From: an uncultured Bacilli bacterium
Lineage (GTDB): Bacteria > Bacillota_I > Bacilli_A > RF39 > UBA660
Length of the DNA: 64,000 nt
Reading direction: 5' to 3'
Assembly (NCBI GenBank): GCA_934168245.1
Contig: CAKPMY010000002.1
Location: 1 to 64,000 of the forward strand
Every line of letters begins with the position of its first letter. Position 1 is the first letter of the stretch. This document shows, piece by piece, positions 49,734 through 58,008 of this stretch. Made by a program: the position numbers and the translations under genes. Under the pieces are notes generated by a model. It saw only the letters and a program-made list of their open reading frames with translations, made no database searches and was not told where the DNA came from.

Positions 49734-50963
49734 TTAATTATCAGAAGCAGTAACTGCCTCCTTAACTTTCTTAATTAATCTCTTTGTTGGTTCTTCAAAT
49801 TCCCTTGAAATAGATTCTTTAAATACAGAAGTAAATTCTCTATCATCATATTTTGCTGATTCAACTCCCGTCATTTGTAGCATTTCTTCTTGATTATTAA
49901 ATTTTACAGCTGCATCAGTTAAATCAGCATCAGCAACAGTTTCTTGTAATCCAGAAATAACAGCACCTTTACTGCCTTTAAAACTTGTTCCTTCTAAATT
50001 AGCCGCATTGATTATAGCATCTTTAGGAAAAAACTCAACACCATTTAGTTTAGCCCCATGGTAATCATTCTTAAAAATAGAATGTGGATATATAAAGGCT
50101 CCTTCACTTCCCGAAAAATCTGCTCCCGTAATTACAAAATCATTTGCTGTCCCAAAACTATCCGTAAACTCTACTCCATCAAATTTACAACCACTGACAT
50201 TCTTCACAAATTCTACACCTTCCCTTCTACTTATGAAATCATACACATATGTTCCATTAGAAGAAGAAGTTGCCAACTCATTTGGATTAATTCTTATCCT
50301 ACCACCATTCTTAGTATGAGCCCCAGTAAAATCTGCTCCCGCTATATAACATCCAAAGAAAGTCCCCTTCAATGTTGCATCTTTTAAACGACAATTTGCA
50401 ACTGATGTAATTTTCTCAGGTCCAATCTCAATAACAGCACCTTTACTACCAGAAAAATCAGATCCTACAATATCACCATTTGTAATTGTTCCTTCAAATG
50501 TAACGTCACCAAAATTATTTCTTCTACCAAGGTCAATTGTATCTAAGATAATCGCATTCTTACTTCCCGTAAAATTACAATCATCAATATGTCCCATTGA
50601 AAATTTATCTAAAAAGGTAACACCTGAAAAATTACATTCACGAATATTTGTACCACATAATTTATTAGGATCAATTCTAACTCCAGTCATTCCACTAAAA
50701 TCAACTTTATTAGCATTAAAATCATCAAAACTTACATTAGACATATCAAGTTTTCTCAAAATTTCTACTGGTAAGGCAAATTCTTTCCCTCTTATATTCC
50801 TAGAGAAACATAAATAATCAAACAAAATTTCATTTAACTCATCAGTTGTAAAATTATCCAACTTAACAATATTTTCTACTCCCTCTATTGCCGAAATTAA
50901 TTCCTTTCTTACATTTTCAACAATTACTTTTCTTTTCTTATCTTCATCAATAGCAATTTTCAT
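49734..50963 (-). CDS. Pentapeptide-like beta-helix protein 4
   Basis: A 409-residue paralogue, first of the array in transcription order. Seen: LRKLDMSNVSFDDFNANKVD, FSGMTGVRIDPNKL, CNFTGSKNAII, SDFSGSKGAVIEIG, ADFSGSEGAFIYP and TSFKGSKGAVISG. An insert of about 15 residues (GTYVYDFISRREG) separates two central coils and is missing in the other three. Its charged N-terminal helix matches the others. As with its paralogues, a role in binding DNA or a protein partner can only be guessed from the fold. Confidence 0.7.
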   Translation of the reverse strand: MKIAIDEDKKRKVIVENVRKELISAIEGVENIVKLDNFTTDELNEILFDYLCFSRNIRGKEFALPVEILRKLDMSNVSFDDFNANKVDFSGMTGVRIDPNKLCGTNIRECNFSGVTFLDKFSMGHIDDCNFTGSKNAIILDTIDLGRRNNFGDVTFEGTITNGDIVGSDFSGSKGAVIEIGPEKITSVANCRLKDATLKGTFFGCYIAGADFTGAHTKNGGRIRINPNELATSSSNGTYVYDFISRREGVEFVKNVSGCKFDGVEFTDSFGTANDFVITGADFSGSEGAFIYPHSIFKNDYHGAKLNGVEFFPKDAIINAANLEGTSFKGSKGAVISGLQETVADADLTDAAVKFNNQEEMLQMTGVESAKYDDREFTSVFKESISREFEEPTKRLIKKVKEAVTASDN

Positions 50964-51011
50964 TTTATCACTCCATTCTAATTACTGTCATATTCTTTTA
51001 ATTTATCAGTT

Positions 51012-51059
51012 ATAAGTTGCTTAATACTTAAATGTATTATTACCCATAAAACAACTTAT
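51012..51059 (-). promoter_or_regulatory. Leader hairpin of the beta-helix array
   Basis: ATAAGTTG and CAACTTAT (8 bp) enclose about 32 nt in the leader. The enclosed stretch has AGGAGA near its edge and a 7-codon frame (ATG at about 51046). It may be a regulatory stem. Confidence 0.4.
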
Positions 51060-51075
51060 CTCCTAGTAATTATTT

Positions 51076-51103
51076 ATTATACATAAAAGTCTTTCTAAAG
51101 CAA
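51076..51103 (-). promoter_or_regulatory. Promoter of the beta-helix array
   Basis: TTGCTT, 16 nt, TATAAT on the minus strand, with a leader of about 105 nt before the first gene of the array. Confidence 0.6.
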
Positions 51104-51111
51104 ACAAAAAC

Positions 51112-51137
51112 TAAAAAAAAGCGCTATTTCAAGCACA
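51112..51137 (-). terminator. Terminator after gerM
   Basis: The stem GTGCT/AGCGC and TTTTTTTT tail on the minus strand, 20 bases after the gerM stop. Confidence 0.6.
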
Positions 51138-51156
51138 TTTCTTAAAACATATCCAA

Positions 51157-52101
51157 CTACTTATTATTTTTATCTATCTGATTAACAATCTCCCCATTAA
51201 CTAAAAAACTAACCATCGAAACATCATAATTATCAAAAACAGAATAAGCAATACTATATAAAACCTCTTCTAAAACTTTATCATTCCCATCAAATAAGTA
51301 ATCATTAAAATTCAAAAACATAATATCATCTTTTTCTTCATACTCAATCAAAGAAACATTACTATTTAAAAAACTCATCAAATTACTCTCATATATATAA
51401 CTACTTGCTAACTCCTCAACTATAATATTAACTTTATCTCTCTCATCATTAACATACTTAGTAACTGGTACATAATACAAATTATCATTAATATTTTCTA
51501 AATAATATATAACTACTTTATTAATATTATTAAACGAAGTAATATCATAATTCTTATTTATCCCAATACTTTTATCTAATATCTTATTAATTTTCTCTTT
51601 CGAATTAGGATACTCTTCTAAACTCTTCCCTTCTACTAAAATACTAACTCCCAAAAAATCATCTAAATCCATTACACTATATACAATAGCCGTAATCATA
51701 CTCTTTTCTTTTTCTTCACTAACTTTAAGTAATTCTTTAGAAAAATCTATTGTTACGTACTTATTCCCAACCATTACATTATTAACAACTGTACCTTTAG
51801 GTATAACTTTACTTAATCCATCTGTAAAACTACTAGAATTTCCTTCAATTAAATTATTAAGTAATTTCAATAGTCTCTCTTCAACACTAGATCCATCTAA
51901 TAGTACTCTATCTTGTACTAATAATCCTTCTTCATTAAGTAAATAAATAACATTAGTCTTAAGCCCTGCTATTTCTTCTATTTCTAAATTAGTTCTCAAT
52001 ACATTATCATTCTTATAATTAGTAATAGTAAATACACTAAGTAAAATAAAAAGTGTCAACGTAGTTAAAAATATCTTTCTTATAGCCTTAGTTCTAAGCA
52101 C
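51157..52101 (-). CDS. gerM: GerM-like sporulation protein with two GerMN domains
   Basis: A 314-residue protein with an N-terminal membrane anchor (about residues 8-24, IFLTTLTLFILLSVFTI) and two GerMN domains: the first contains VIPKGTVVNNVMVGNKYVTI then DFSKELL and TAIVYSVMDLD; the second contains YYVPVTKYVNDE, IVEELASS and FNDYLFDG then VLEEVLYSIAYSVFD. GerM in Bacillus acts in the mother cell in engulfment and spore cortex/germination. GTG at 52101 is chosen as it follows AGGTGA by 5-8 nt. CATATACT lies 5 nt before that site. It is next to gerE, as in Bacillus where the two are close. Confidence 0.9.
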   Translation of the reverse strand: MLRTKAIRKIFLTTLTLFILLSVFTITNYKNDNVLRTNLEIEEIAGLKTNVIYLLNEEGLLVQDRVLLDGSSVEERLLKLLNNLIEGNSSSFTDGLSKVIPKGTVVNNVMVGNKYVTIDFSKELLKVSEEKEKSMITAIVYSVMDLDDFLGVSILVEGKSLEEYPNSKEKINKILDKSIGINKNYDITSFNNINKVVIYYLENINDNLYYVPVTKYVNDERDKVNIIVEELASSYIYESNLMSFLNSNVSLIEYEEKDDIMFLNFNDYLFDGNDKVLEEVLYSIAYSVFDNYDVSMVSFLVNGEIVNQIDKNNK

Positions 52102-52117
52102 AAATATCACCTAACTA

Positions 52118-52125
52118 AGTATATG
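52118..52125 (-). promoter_or_regulatory. Putative sporulation -10 box of gerM (CATATACT)
   Basis: CATATACT followed by 5 nt and AGGTGA (52107-52112). Fits a sigma E -10. It lies in the tail of the gerE terminator. Confidence 0.5.
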
Positions 52126-52150
52126 AAAAAACGTGCTTATTTAGCACGTT
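52124..52150 (-). terminator. Terminator after gerE
   Basis: The stem AACGTGCT/AGCACGTT with a TTTTTTC tail on the minus strand, overlapping the gerE stop. Confidence 0.85.
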
Positions 52151-52355
52151 ATAATGATAATTCTTTAAGTTTTAATAATTCAACAACAGCACCTGCTCTA
52201 CCATTAACACCTAACTTTTGCATTACATTAGAAATATGATTTCTAACTGTTTTTTCACTTATACCAAGTTCACTTGCTATTTCTTTGGTACTTTTATTAA
52301 CTATTAAAAGCTCAAAGACTGACTTTTCTCTAGCCGTTAATATTGTACTAGCCAT
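52149..52355 (-). CDS. gerE: Sporulation transcription factor GerE
   Basis: A 68-residue LuxR-type helix-turn-helix protein without a receiver domain. LTAREKSVFELLIVNKSTKE, ISEKTVRNHISNVMQKLGV and GRAGAVVELLKLKEL match Bacillus GerE (74 residues) closely along its full length. GerE is the last mother-cell regulator, acting with sigma K on coat genes. The start at 52355 follows AGGTGAAG. CATACAAT lies 5 nt before that site. An upstream in-frame start would cross this promoter and is rejected. Confidence 0.93.
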   Translation of the reverse strand: MASTILTAREKSVFELLIVNKSTKEIASELGISEKTVRNHISNVMQKLGVNGRAGAVVELLKLKELSL

Positions 52356-52373
52356 TTTTACTTCACCTAGAGT

Positions 52374-52381
52374 ATTGTATG
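52374..52381 (-). promoter_or_regulatory. Putative sporulation -10 box of gerE (CATACAAT)
   Basis: CATACAATA matches CATAnnnTA of sigma K (and sigma E). A TACA lies 17 nt upstream as a possible -35. The ribosome site AGGTGA begins exactly 5 nt downstream. Confidence 0.5.
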
Positions 52382-52415
52382 AAAAAACTCTTAATTGTTG
52401 TATGTATTTACCCAA

Positions 52416-52919
52416 TTAACTCTTTTGAAATTTAACTGTCGTAAACATTTTATTTTTATAAGACTTCTGTACTAATCTCATAATATTATTAGCCAAGGTA
52501 CTATCATGTTTAGAAGCAATACAAACTACATTAGCATTACTATTATCTATCTTAACAAAACAATTATTATCATATGTTTTCTTTATCTCTTTTTCTATTG
52601 CTTCTTCCTTACCTTGTAATTCATTTAAATATTTAAGTTGTTCATAAGCATTATTCTTCTCTTCTGATGTACTCTTATCATTTGTTAATAACTCCTGTAA
52701 CACATCCATCTCATTCTGTCTTTCTTCTTCTAAACTAACTCTCATCGCCACTAATGATGATGTCTCTTCTATCTTAGTAGTATTATTAGTCTTCTCTTCT
52801 ACATTTTTATCAGTATTTTTATTAGATACCAATAGATCATTAGGCATTGTAATATAGTATACACTAAGTACAAGTATTAAACTAAATAATGTTAAAAACC
52901 ATAGACTTTGTTTACTCAT
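52416..52919 (-). CDS. spoIIIAH: Stage III sporulation protein AH
   Basis: A 167-residue SpoIIIAH. The N-terminal membrane anchor with LWFLTLFSLILVLSVYYITM is very close to the Bacillus protein, and the outer domain keeps LEEERQNEMDVLQELLTND, the Glu-rich helix and the ring-forming YscJ/FliF-like fold (CFVKIDNSNANVVCIASK). With forespore SpoIIQ it forms the channel between mother cell and forespore. The rest of spoIIIA is not in this window, so ah is detached here. The start at 52919 follows GAGGAGG. A sigma E-like promoter lies just upstream. Confidence 0.9.
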   Translation of the reverse strand: MSKQSLWFLTLFSLILVLSVYYITMPNDLLVSNKNTDKNVEEKTNNTTKIEETSSLVAMRVSLEEERQNEMDVLQELLTNDKSTSEEKNNAYEQLKYLNELQGKEEAIEKEIKKTYDNNCFVKIDNSNANVVCIASKHDSTLANNIMRLVQKSYKNKMFTTVKFQKS

Positions 52920-52946
52920 AACATGAATTCCTCCTCGTTCTAATAA

Positions 52947-52974
52947 ATTATATGAATCCAAAAAAAGAATATGA
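52947..52974 (-). promoter_or_regulatory. Candidate sigma E promoter of spoIIIAH
   Basis: TCATATT, 13 nt, CATATAAT on the minus strand, matching sigma E -35 and -10 patterns. The -35 is part of the terminator stem of the upstream pseudopilin gene. Confidence 0.6.
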
Positions 52975-52992
52975 AAAATATTCCATATTCTT
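52959..52992 (-). terminator. Terminator of the pseudopilin gene
   Basis: The minus-strand stem AAGAATATG/CATATTCTT and TTTTTTT tail. Confidence 0.8.
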
Positions 52993-53086
52993 ATAAATAA
53001 ACGGGTATTGTTAAGTTTGACTATGACTATGACTATGATTATGTTTATGTTTATATTTGTGACTGTGATTAGAACCATAGTTATAA

Positions 53087-55282
53087 TTACTCAACAATGT
53101 ATGGATTGTTAACAGTACCGTCTCCAGAAATGGCTCTAGCACCATAGGCAACAGATATGGCAGGTCGTACACCTCTTGTAGCCGCATGTAATATAGGGGA
53201 AAAGCCAATATCACTAGCACCAAAACCACGAGTATTTATATAATAAAAATCATAAGGTGACAAAAGCCAATAATCTACACGTGTATTGAGATAGACATTA
53301 AAACTTCCTAAGACTCCTCCGCCGGCCAGTTTAACTTCATCAGCAGTTAATAAGCCAATAGGATAAATTAAAGCACCATTTCCTCCGGAAGTAGTCGATA
53401 CAGAAAAACCATCTCTAAAACTATTAGGACACACAAGACTTAAATTATAAGTTGTGTAAACCCTACTGTAAGAGCCAAAAGAAGAAACCTTAGTGCCAGA
53501 ATCCATATCTTTACCAACCAAAGAGCCAGAAGAAAAAGTCCGATCATTACACCAAATTGTATCCTCTAATTTCTCAGTATAGGCCACCATATTCGAAGCA
53601 TACCAAGTATCAATTTTTTGTTTTATCTCAGAAGAATTAGTATTAGCAAACATTGCCTCTTTTGCCATTTCTATGTTTTTACCAGATGTTAATGTTAAAT
53701 ACCAAATACTTGAAAGATCACCAAAGTAATGAATATAATAAACATCAGTACATTCGCCAGTAGTATTAAAACATGTATAATGATATTTTTTTGCAAGTGT
53801 ATTTCTATCAGTTGCCCAAAAATTTGTAGACGTAACTGTATCAATTAAAGTATATTTTGTTCCATTCCAAGTAACATCGTTACCATAAATATAATTAAAG
53901 GTTCTATCATAGGTTACTTTATAATCACCAGTTGCTGTAATTATATTTTTATTTTCACAAGTCGTACTTGTCAAATCTCTGCAAATATAATAACCTTTAT
54001 ACATATTATGGGTGGAATACCACGCACTTTTTTCTACAGTTACAATTTCATTTAAACTATAAGTTCCATCTCCATTATCACTTGCTTTTTTACCTAAAGT
54101 TATAGTTTGAGTAGCAGGATCCGTCACTCCACCAGATAAAGGTATAGAATACTGATTAATATTATTTCCTCCAACAATATAATAAACAGTTGTACAAGTA
54201 GTTGAAGAACTTCTACAAGTATAATATCCTACTAACTTATTAAAGTCATTAGACCAATTTTTACGTGAAGCATTTACTAAAGTATATCTTCCATTTGAAT
54301 ATTTTACAGAAGTACCATAATAGTTAGTGTTAGAAGAAGAATCAAACACACTCAACAAGTCTATAGTAATAGGTTCATAAGTATTATATTCATACCTCAC
54401 ACCAAACATATACCCAACATCAGCAGGTGAAGAAGTTTTAAAATTGAAAGAACTTGTACCTATTTGACTCTTTGCACGAGTATTATTACAACTATTATCT
54501 GAACTTGGTACCCCATTATAAATTAGTTTTACTCCACCAGTATCAGTAGTTCTAACCATTTTCCAACAAAAGTCAGCGAACAACACATTATTGTTATCTA
54601 TAATACCACGATAATAATGAACAGGATATTGCCCAGTTTCAGTACCAACTCTTGTATAAACTCCAGAATTAGCAACAGTAGGTGCAAATTTAAAACTAAC
54701 ATCAGTATCCAATCCCTTGGTTTCATTCGCAACGATATTATACAACAATGTGTTATCTGCTGCTGGATTAGATGGATCAGGAATATCCGGAGCAATAGGA
54801 TCATCATCAGTATCATCAGGAGTATTTTCAACCGTTCTATTCTTAACCGCACATCCTTGAGTAAAATCAACTGTTGAACTATATCTAGAACATTTTAATT
54901 TTACATTATAAGCATATTCAGATATACCCATTTCCGAATCATCACTATTTAATACTTTTATATTAACACTAGCCTTACAATTCTTTTTCTTATTTCTAGG
55001 ATCAGTTAAATCTTCTAAATATTTATCAGCCATAAGTTTCTTACCTTCATAAGTAATTCCCTCATCACCTGCTTCAGTAACTTCCGTTTCCAAATTTTCA
55101 TTTATAACATAGTTACTAGCCGCATCACAAATACTCTTCTCCATAGTTTCATAAACACTATTTCTAGATTTATTAATATATCTAACAACCGACACAACTA
55201 CTACAGTAGAAATAATAGCAAGTATTGTAACAGCCGCTAAAATCTCTATCAAAGTAAAACCTTTATTATTTTTCTTATCCAT
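53087..55282 (-). CDS. Large pseudopilin-like surface protein
   Basis: A 731-residue protein with a type IV pilin-like N-terminus: MDKKNNKGFTLIEILAAVTI carries the prepilin peptidase site G-FTLIE and the hydrophobic helix. The outer part has a helical stalk, a linker rich in Asp/Pro (DDTDDDPIAPDIPDPSNP), then three Cys-containing modules (GYYTCRSSSTTC, YYICRDLTSTTC, HYTCFNTTGEC) and a C-terminal domain ending GDGTVNNPYIVE. The start at 55282 follows GGAG. Most pilins are far shorter, so this may be a minor or adhesive subunit. No pilus assembly genes are in view. Confidence 0.82.
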   Translation of the reverse strand: MDKKNNKGFTLIEILAAVTILAIISTVVVVSVVRYINKSRNSVYETMEKSICDAASNYVINENLETEVTEAGDEGITYEGKKLMADKYLEDLTDPRNKKKNCKASVNIKVLNSDDSEMGISEYAYNVKLKCSRYSSTVDFTQGCAVKNRTVENTPDDTDDDPIAPDIPDPSNPAADNTLLYNIVANETKGLDTDVSFKFAPTVANSGVYTRVGTETGQYPVHYYRGIIDNNNVLFADFCWKMVRTTDTGGVKLIYNGVPSSDNSCNNTRAKSQIGTSSFNFKTSSPADVGYMFGVRYEYNTYEPITIDLLSVFDSSSNTNYYGTSVKYSNGRYTLVNASRKNWSNDFNKLVGYYTCRSSSTTCTTVYYIVGGNNINQYSIPLSGGVTDPATQTITLGKKASDNGDGTYSLNEIVTVEKSAWYSTHNMYKGYYICRDLTSTTCENKNIITATGDYKVTYDRTFNYIYGNDVTWNGTKYTLIDTVTSTNFWATDRNTLAKKYHYTCFNTTGECTDVYYIHYFGDLSSIWYLTLTSGKNIEMAKEAMFANTNSSEIKQKIDTWYASNMVAYTEKLEDTIWCNDRTFSSGSLVGKDMDSGTKVSSFGSYSRVYTTYNLSLVCPNSFRDGFSVSTTSGGNGALIYPIGLLTADEVKLAGGGVLGSFNVYLNTRVDYWLLSPYDFYYINTRGFGASDIGFSPILHAATRGVRPAISVAYGARAISGDGTVNNPYIVE

Positions 55283-55349
55283 AATACACAACTCCACTAC
55301 TCTATTCCTATAAAAATAATAACATAATCGCCAAAAATTCTCAATCAAA

Positions 55350-55383
55350 AACAAAAAAGTACGAAACTCACATTTCATACTTT
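55350..55383 (-). terminator. Intrinsic terminator
   Basis: The stem AAAGTATGAAA/TTTCGTACTTT and TTTG tail on the minus strand, after the gene at 55388. Confidence 0.7.
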
Positions 55384-55387
55384 ACCC

Positions 55388-55972
55388 TTACTGAATATCT
55401 TGTCCACAATTAGAACAGTATCTAGCATCACTACTAATCTTACTTCCACAATACTTACAAAAGTTCTTTTCATTTTTCACATTATTACCAATATTATTAC
55501 CTGTGTTATTACTCACATTATTACCATTTTTATTCTTTGATCCAATACCAGCAAAAATATCATTCATAGGTTTAACTCCAGCATATTTTGTAGATTTAGA
55601 AAAACCTAGCATAAGCCAAAATACTGGTGCTAAAAAGAAAAGTCCAACTGCATACACTGTCGATTTACCAAAACTTTTTGCGACACTAACATTCATCAAA
55701 ATGAAGAAATAGAGTAATAAAAGATAACTCGCTCCCATTATTAAACTCAAGAAAAGAAAGGAAAATGGATTTAAAACAACAAAGAAAACAAATATCCAAA
55801 CATAAGAAACTCCAATTAAATCACAAAGAACAAATATATTATAAAACGGTATAAAAGCCTTCCACCAAAACTCACCAGCCTTCTTAAAACAACCTGCCAT
55901 TCCTATCAAAACAATTACAACTGAAACCAATAAACCCATTTCAAAATAATTAGAAAATTCATCAATACTCAT
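55388..55972 (-). CDS. DUF5684-like membrane protein with zinc ribbon
   Basis: A 194-residue protein with four or five membrane helices (residues about 12-130) containing AGEFWWKAFIPFYNIFVLCD, the pattern of the DUF5684/signal-peptidase-associated family. An Asn-rich linker and a C-terminal zinc ribbon, FCKYCGSKISSDARYCSNCG (two CxxC knuckles), follow. The ribbon should lie in the cytoplasm. The function is unknown. It is separated from the PLP enzyme upstream by 21 bases. Confidence 0.75.
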   Translation of the reverse strand: MSIDEFSNYFEMGLLVSVVIVLIGMAGCFKKAGEFWWKAFIPFYNIFVLCDLIGVSYVWIFVFFVVLNPFSFLFLSLIMGASYLLLLYFFILMNVSVAKSFGKSTVYAVGLFFLAPVFWLMLGFSKSTKYAGVKPMNDIFAGIGSKNKNGNNVSNNTGNNIGNNVKNEKNFCKYCGSKISSDARYCSNCGQDIQ

Positions 55973-55993
55973 ACTAATTTACTCCTATCTATT

Positions 55994-57244
55994 CTACTTC
56001 TTCAAAAGCCTTGTTACTGCTCTCATTAATCCTAACTTACCATACTGATAAGTAAGCCCTCCTTGCATATAAGCAATATATGGCTCTCTAACTGGTCCAT
56101 CACAAGAAAGTTCTATCGAAGAGCCTTGTGTAAATGATCCAGATGCCATCACGACTTGACTATCATATCCTGGCATATCACTAGGTTCAACTACTGCATT
56201 AGAATCAATGGCTGAAGCCTCCTGTATACCTCTCGTAAACTCAATTAACTTATCCGGATCTCTAAATATAATATTTTGTACAATATCTACTCGCTCTTCA
56301 TTATACTTAGGCTCAACATCATACCCTAACTCACTCATAACTCTACTTGTAAGAACAGCAGTCTTTAATGAAGAAGCAACTACACTAGGTGCCATATATA
56401 AACCTTGTAAAAATTGCTTATTCATATTCATACTAGGTCCAACTTCTTTCCCACATCCAGGAACAGTCAACCTCTCCGCACAAAGACTAACTAAATCACG
56501 TCTACCAGCAATATATGCTCCATTAGAAGCAATACCTCCACCTAAATTCTTAATTAAAGAACCAACAAGTATATCAGCCCCTACACTAGAAGGCTCAGTC
56601 TCACTAACAAATTCACAGTAACAGTTATCAACCATTATAATTACATCTTTATCAATATTCTTAATTAACTTAATAACCTTCCCTAACTTCTCTAAAGATA
56701 AACTTTTTCTAGTAGAATATCCCTTACTTCTTTGAATCTCTACTACCTTAACTTTATTATTCCTAATAAACTCACTAATCTTCTCATAATCAAAATCATC
56801 ATTAACTAAGTCAATTTGTTCATACTTAACACAAAAACTCTTTAAAGAACTAGGATTATCTCTAATACCAATAACTTCATCTAAAGTATCATATGGCTTA
56901 CCAGCAATACTAAGTAACAAGTCTCCTGGTCTTAATAATCCAAAGAAACAAACTGTTAAAGCATGCGTTCCAGATATAAATTGTCCTCTAACTAAAGCAT
57001 CTTCACACCCTAAAACATCCTTAAAAACATCTTCTATAACATCTCTTCCTAAATCATTATAACCATACCCAGTAGTACCATTAAAATGAACTTCACTAAT
57101 CTTATTTCTATGAAAACTAGCAAGCACTTTTAAACTATTAAAACAACAAGCATCATCTATCTCTCTAAATTGCTCCTTACACTCCTCTTCACACTTATTA
57201 ACTAACTTTAAAACCTCTTCTGAAATACCTAAATTACTATACAT
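55994..57244 (-). CDS. PLP-dependent lyase, YnbB/aluminium-resistance family
   Basis: A 416-residue PLP enzyme of the Cys/Met-metabolism fold. FNGTTGYGYNDLGRDVIEDV, RGQFISGTHALTVCFFGLLR, IIMVDNCYCEFVSETEPSSV and VGSLIKNLGGGIASNGAYI (with the Schiff-base Lys in SLIKN) are all characteristic of the methionine gamma-lyase/aluminium-resistance proteins. The true substrate in this subfamily is not settled. It is coupled with an SDR gene upstream (8-base gap). Confidence 0.88.
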   Translation of the reverse strand: MYSNLGISEEVLKLVNKCEEECKEQFREIDDACCFNSLKVLASFHRNKISEVHFNGTTGYGYNDLGRDVIEDVFKDVLGCEDALVRGQFISGTHALTVCFFGLLRPGDLLLSIAGKPYDTLDEVIGIRDNPSSLKSFCVKYEQIDLVNDDFDYEKISEFIRNNKVKVVEIQRSKGYSTRKSLSLEKLGKVIKLIKNIDKDVIIMVDNCYCEFVSETEPSSVGADILVGSLIKNLGGGIASNGAYIAGRRDLVSLCAERLTVPGCGKEVGPSMNMNKQFLQGLYMAPSVVASSLKTAVLTSRVMSELGYDVEPKYNEERVDIVQNIIFRDPDKLIEFTRGIQEASAIDSNAVVEPSDMPGYDSQVVMASGSFTQGSSIELSCDGPVREPYIAYMQGGLTYQYGKLGLMRAVTRLLKK

Positions 57245-57252
57245 AAGCCCTC

Positions 57253-57996
57253 CTAATTATTATATTTACCACCATCAACTCTAATTATAGAATCATTTAT
57301 ATAATTAGCCTTAGAACTTGCTAAAAACAAAACTACTTTCGCAATCTCTTCAGCTTCTGCAAATCTACCTAATAATATCTTTTTCTTCTCTTCATTAACC
57401 TGATCCATTGACAAATCTTTATTCATATCAGTTTTAACCCATCCTGGACAAATACAATTAACATAAATAAATGGAGCAAACTCTCTCGCAAAATTATGTG
57501 TCAAAGAAATAACTCCTGCCTTAGAAGCATCATAATCACAACTCTCTGGATAATAAGTATCAATAGCATTAGTAGAAGAAATATTAATAATCTTTCCCTT
57601 TTTTAAATCAAGCATTACTCTACCAACATACTTACTACATAAATAAGTCCCAATCAAATTAACATCCACTACTCTTCTAAACTCTTTAACTGATTTATCC
57701 AAAAGTAAACTATCTCTACATACACTAGCATTATTTACTAAAATATCAATTCTTCCAAAATGATCAACTACACTATTAACCATCTCTTCCACTTCTTCTT
57801 CTTTTGATACATCACATTTAACAACCATTACATCGACATCATAATTATCTCTAATATACTTCTCTAACTCCAAAGCCTCATCTTCATGATGACAATAATT
57901 AATAACTACATCTAATCCCGCTTTAGCAAACTCCTCTATTGTACTTCTTCCAATCCCTCTATTACTACCAGTAACTAATGCTACACCTTTACTCAT
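57253..57996 (-). CDS. Short-chain dehydrogenase/reductase (FabG-like)
   Basis: A 247-residue SDR oxidoreductase. VALVTGSNRGIGRSTIEEFA is the cofactor loop (NADP-type Arg), ILVNNASVCRDSLL the NNAG-like motif, KIINISSTNAIDTYYPESCD with YDASKAG gives the Ser-Tyr-Lys triad, and VNCICPGWVKTDMN completes the fold. It resembles 3-oxoacyl-ACP reductase, but no other fatty-acid genes are near, so the substrate is open. It lies 12 bases after a thioredoxin-like gene. Confidence 0.9.
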   Translation of the reverse strand: MSKGVALVTGSNRGIGRSTIEEFAKAGLDVVINYCHHEDEALELEKYIRDNYDVDVMVVKCDVSKEEEVEEMVNSVVDHFGRIDILVNNASVCRDSLLLDKSVKEFRRVVDVNLIGTYLCSKYVGRVMLDLKKGKIINISSTNAIDTYYPESCDYDASKAGVISLTHNFAREFAPFIYVNCICPGWVKTDMNKDLSMDQVNEEKKKILLGRFAEAEEIAKVVLFLASSKANYINDSIIRVDGGKYNN

Positions 57997-58008
57997 CTTA
58001 TCACACTC

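Noticed and set aside
48961..50387. Plus-strand frames opposite the beta-helix genes
   Set aside because: No ribosome sites, atypical residue composition, and full overlap with well-supported paralogous genes.
52919..52930. Two-codon frame ATG TTA TGA overlapping the spoIIIAH start
   Set aside because: It is a chance ATG between the ribosome site and the real start, with no evidence of use.
54598..54877. Frames on both strands inside the pseudopilin gene
   Set aside because: Repetitive Ile/Leu or Ser/Arg composition and no start signals; the pseudopilin frame explains the region.
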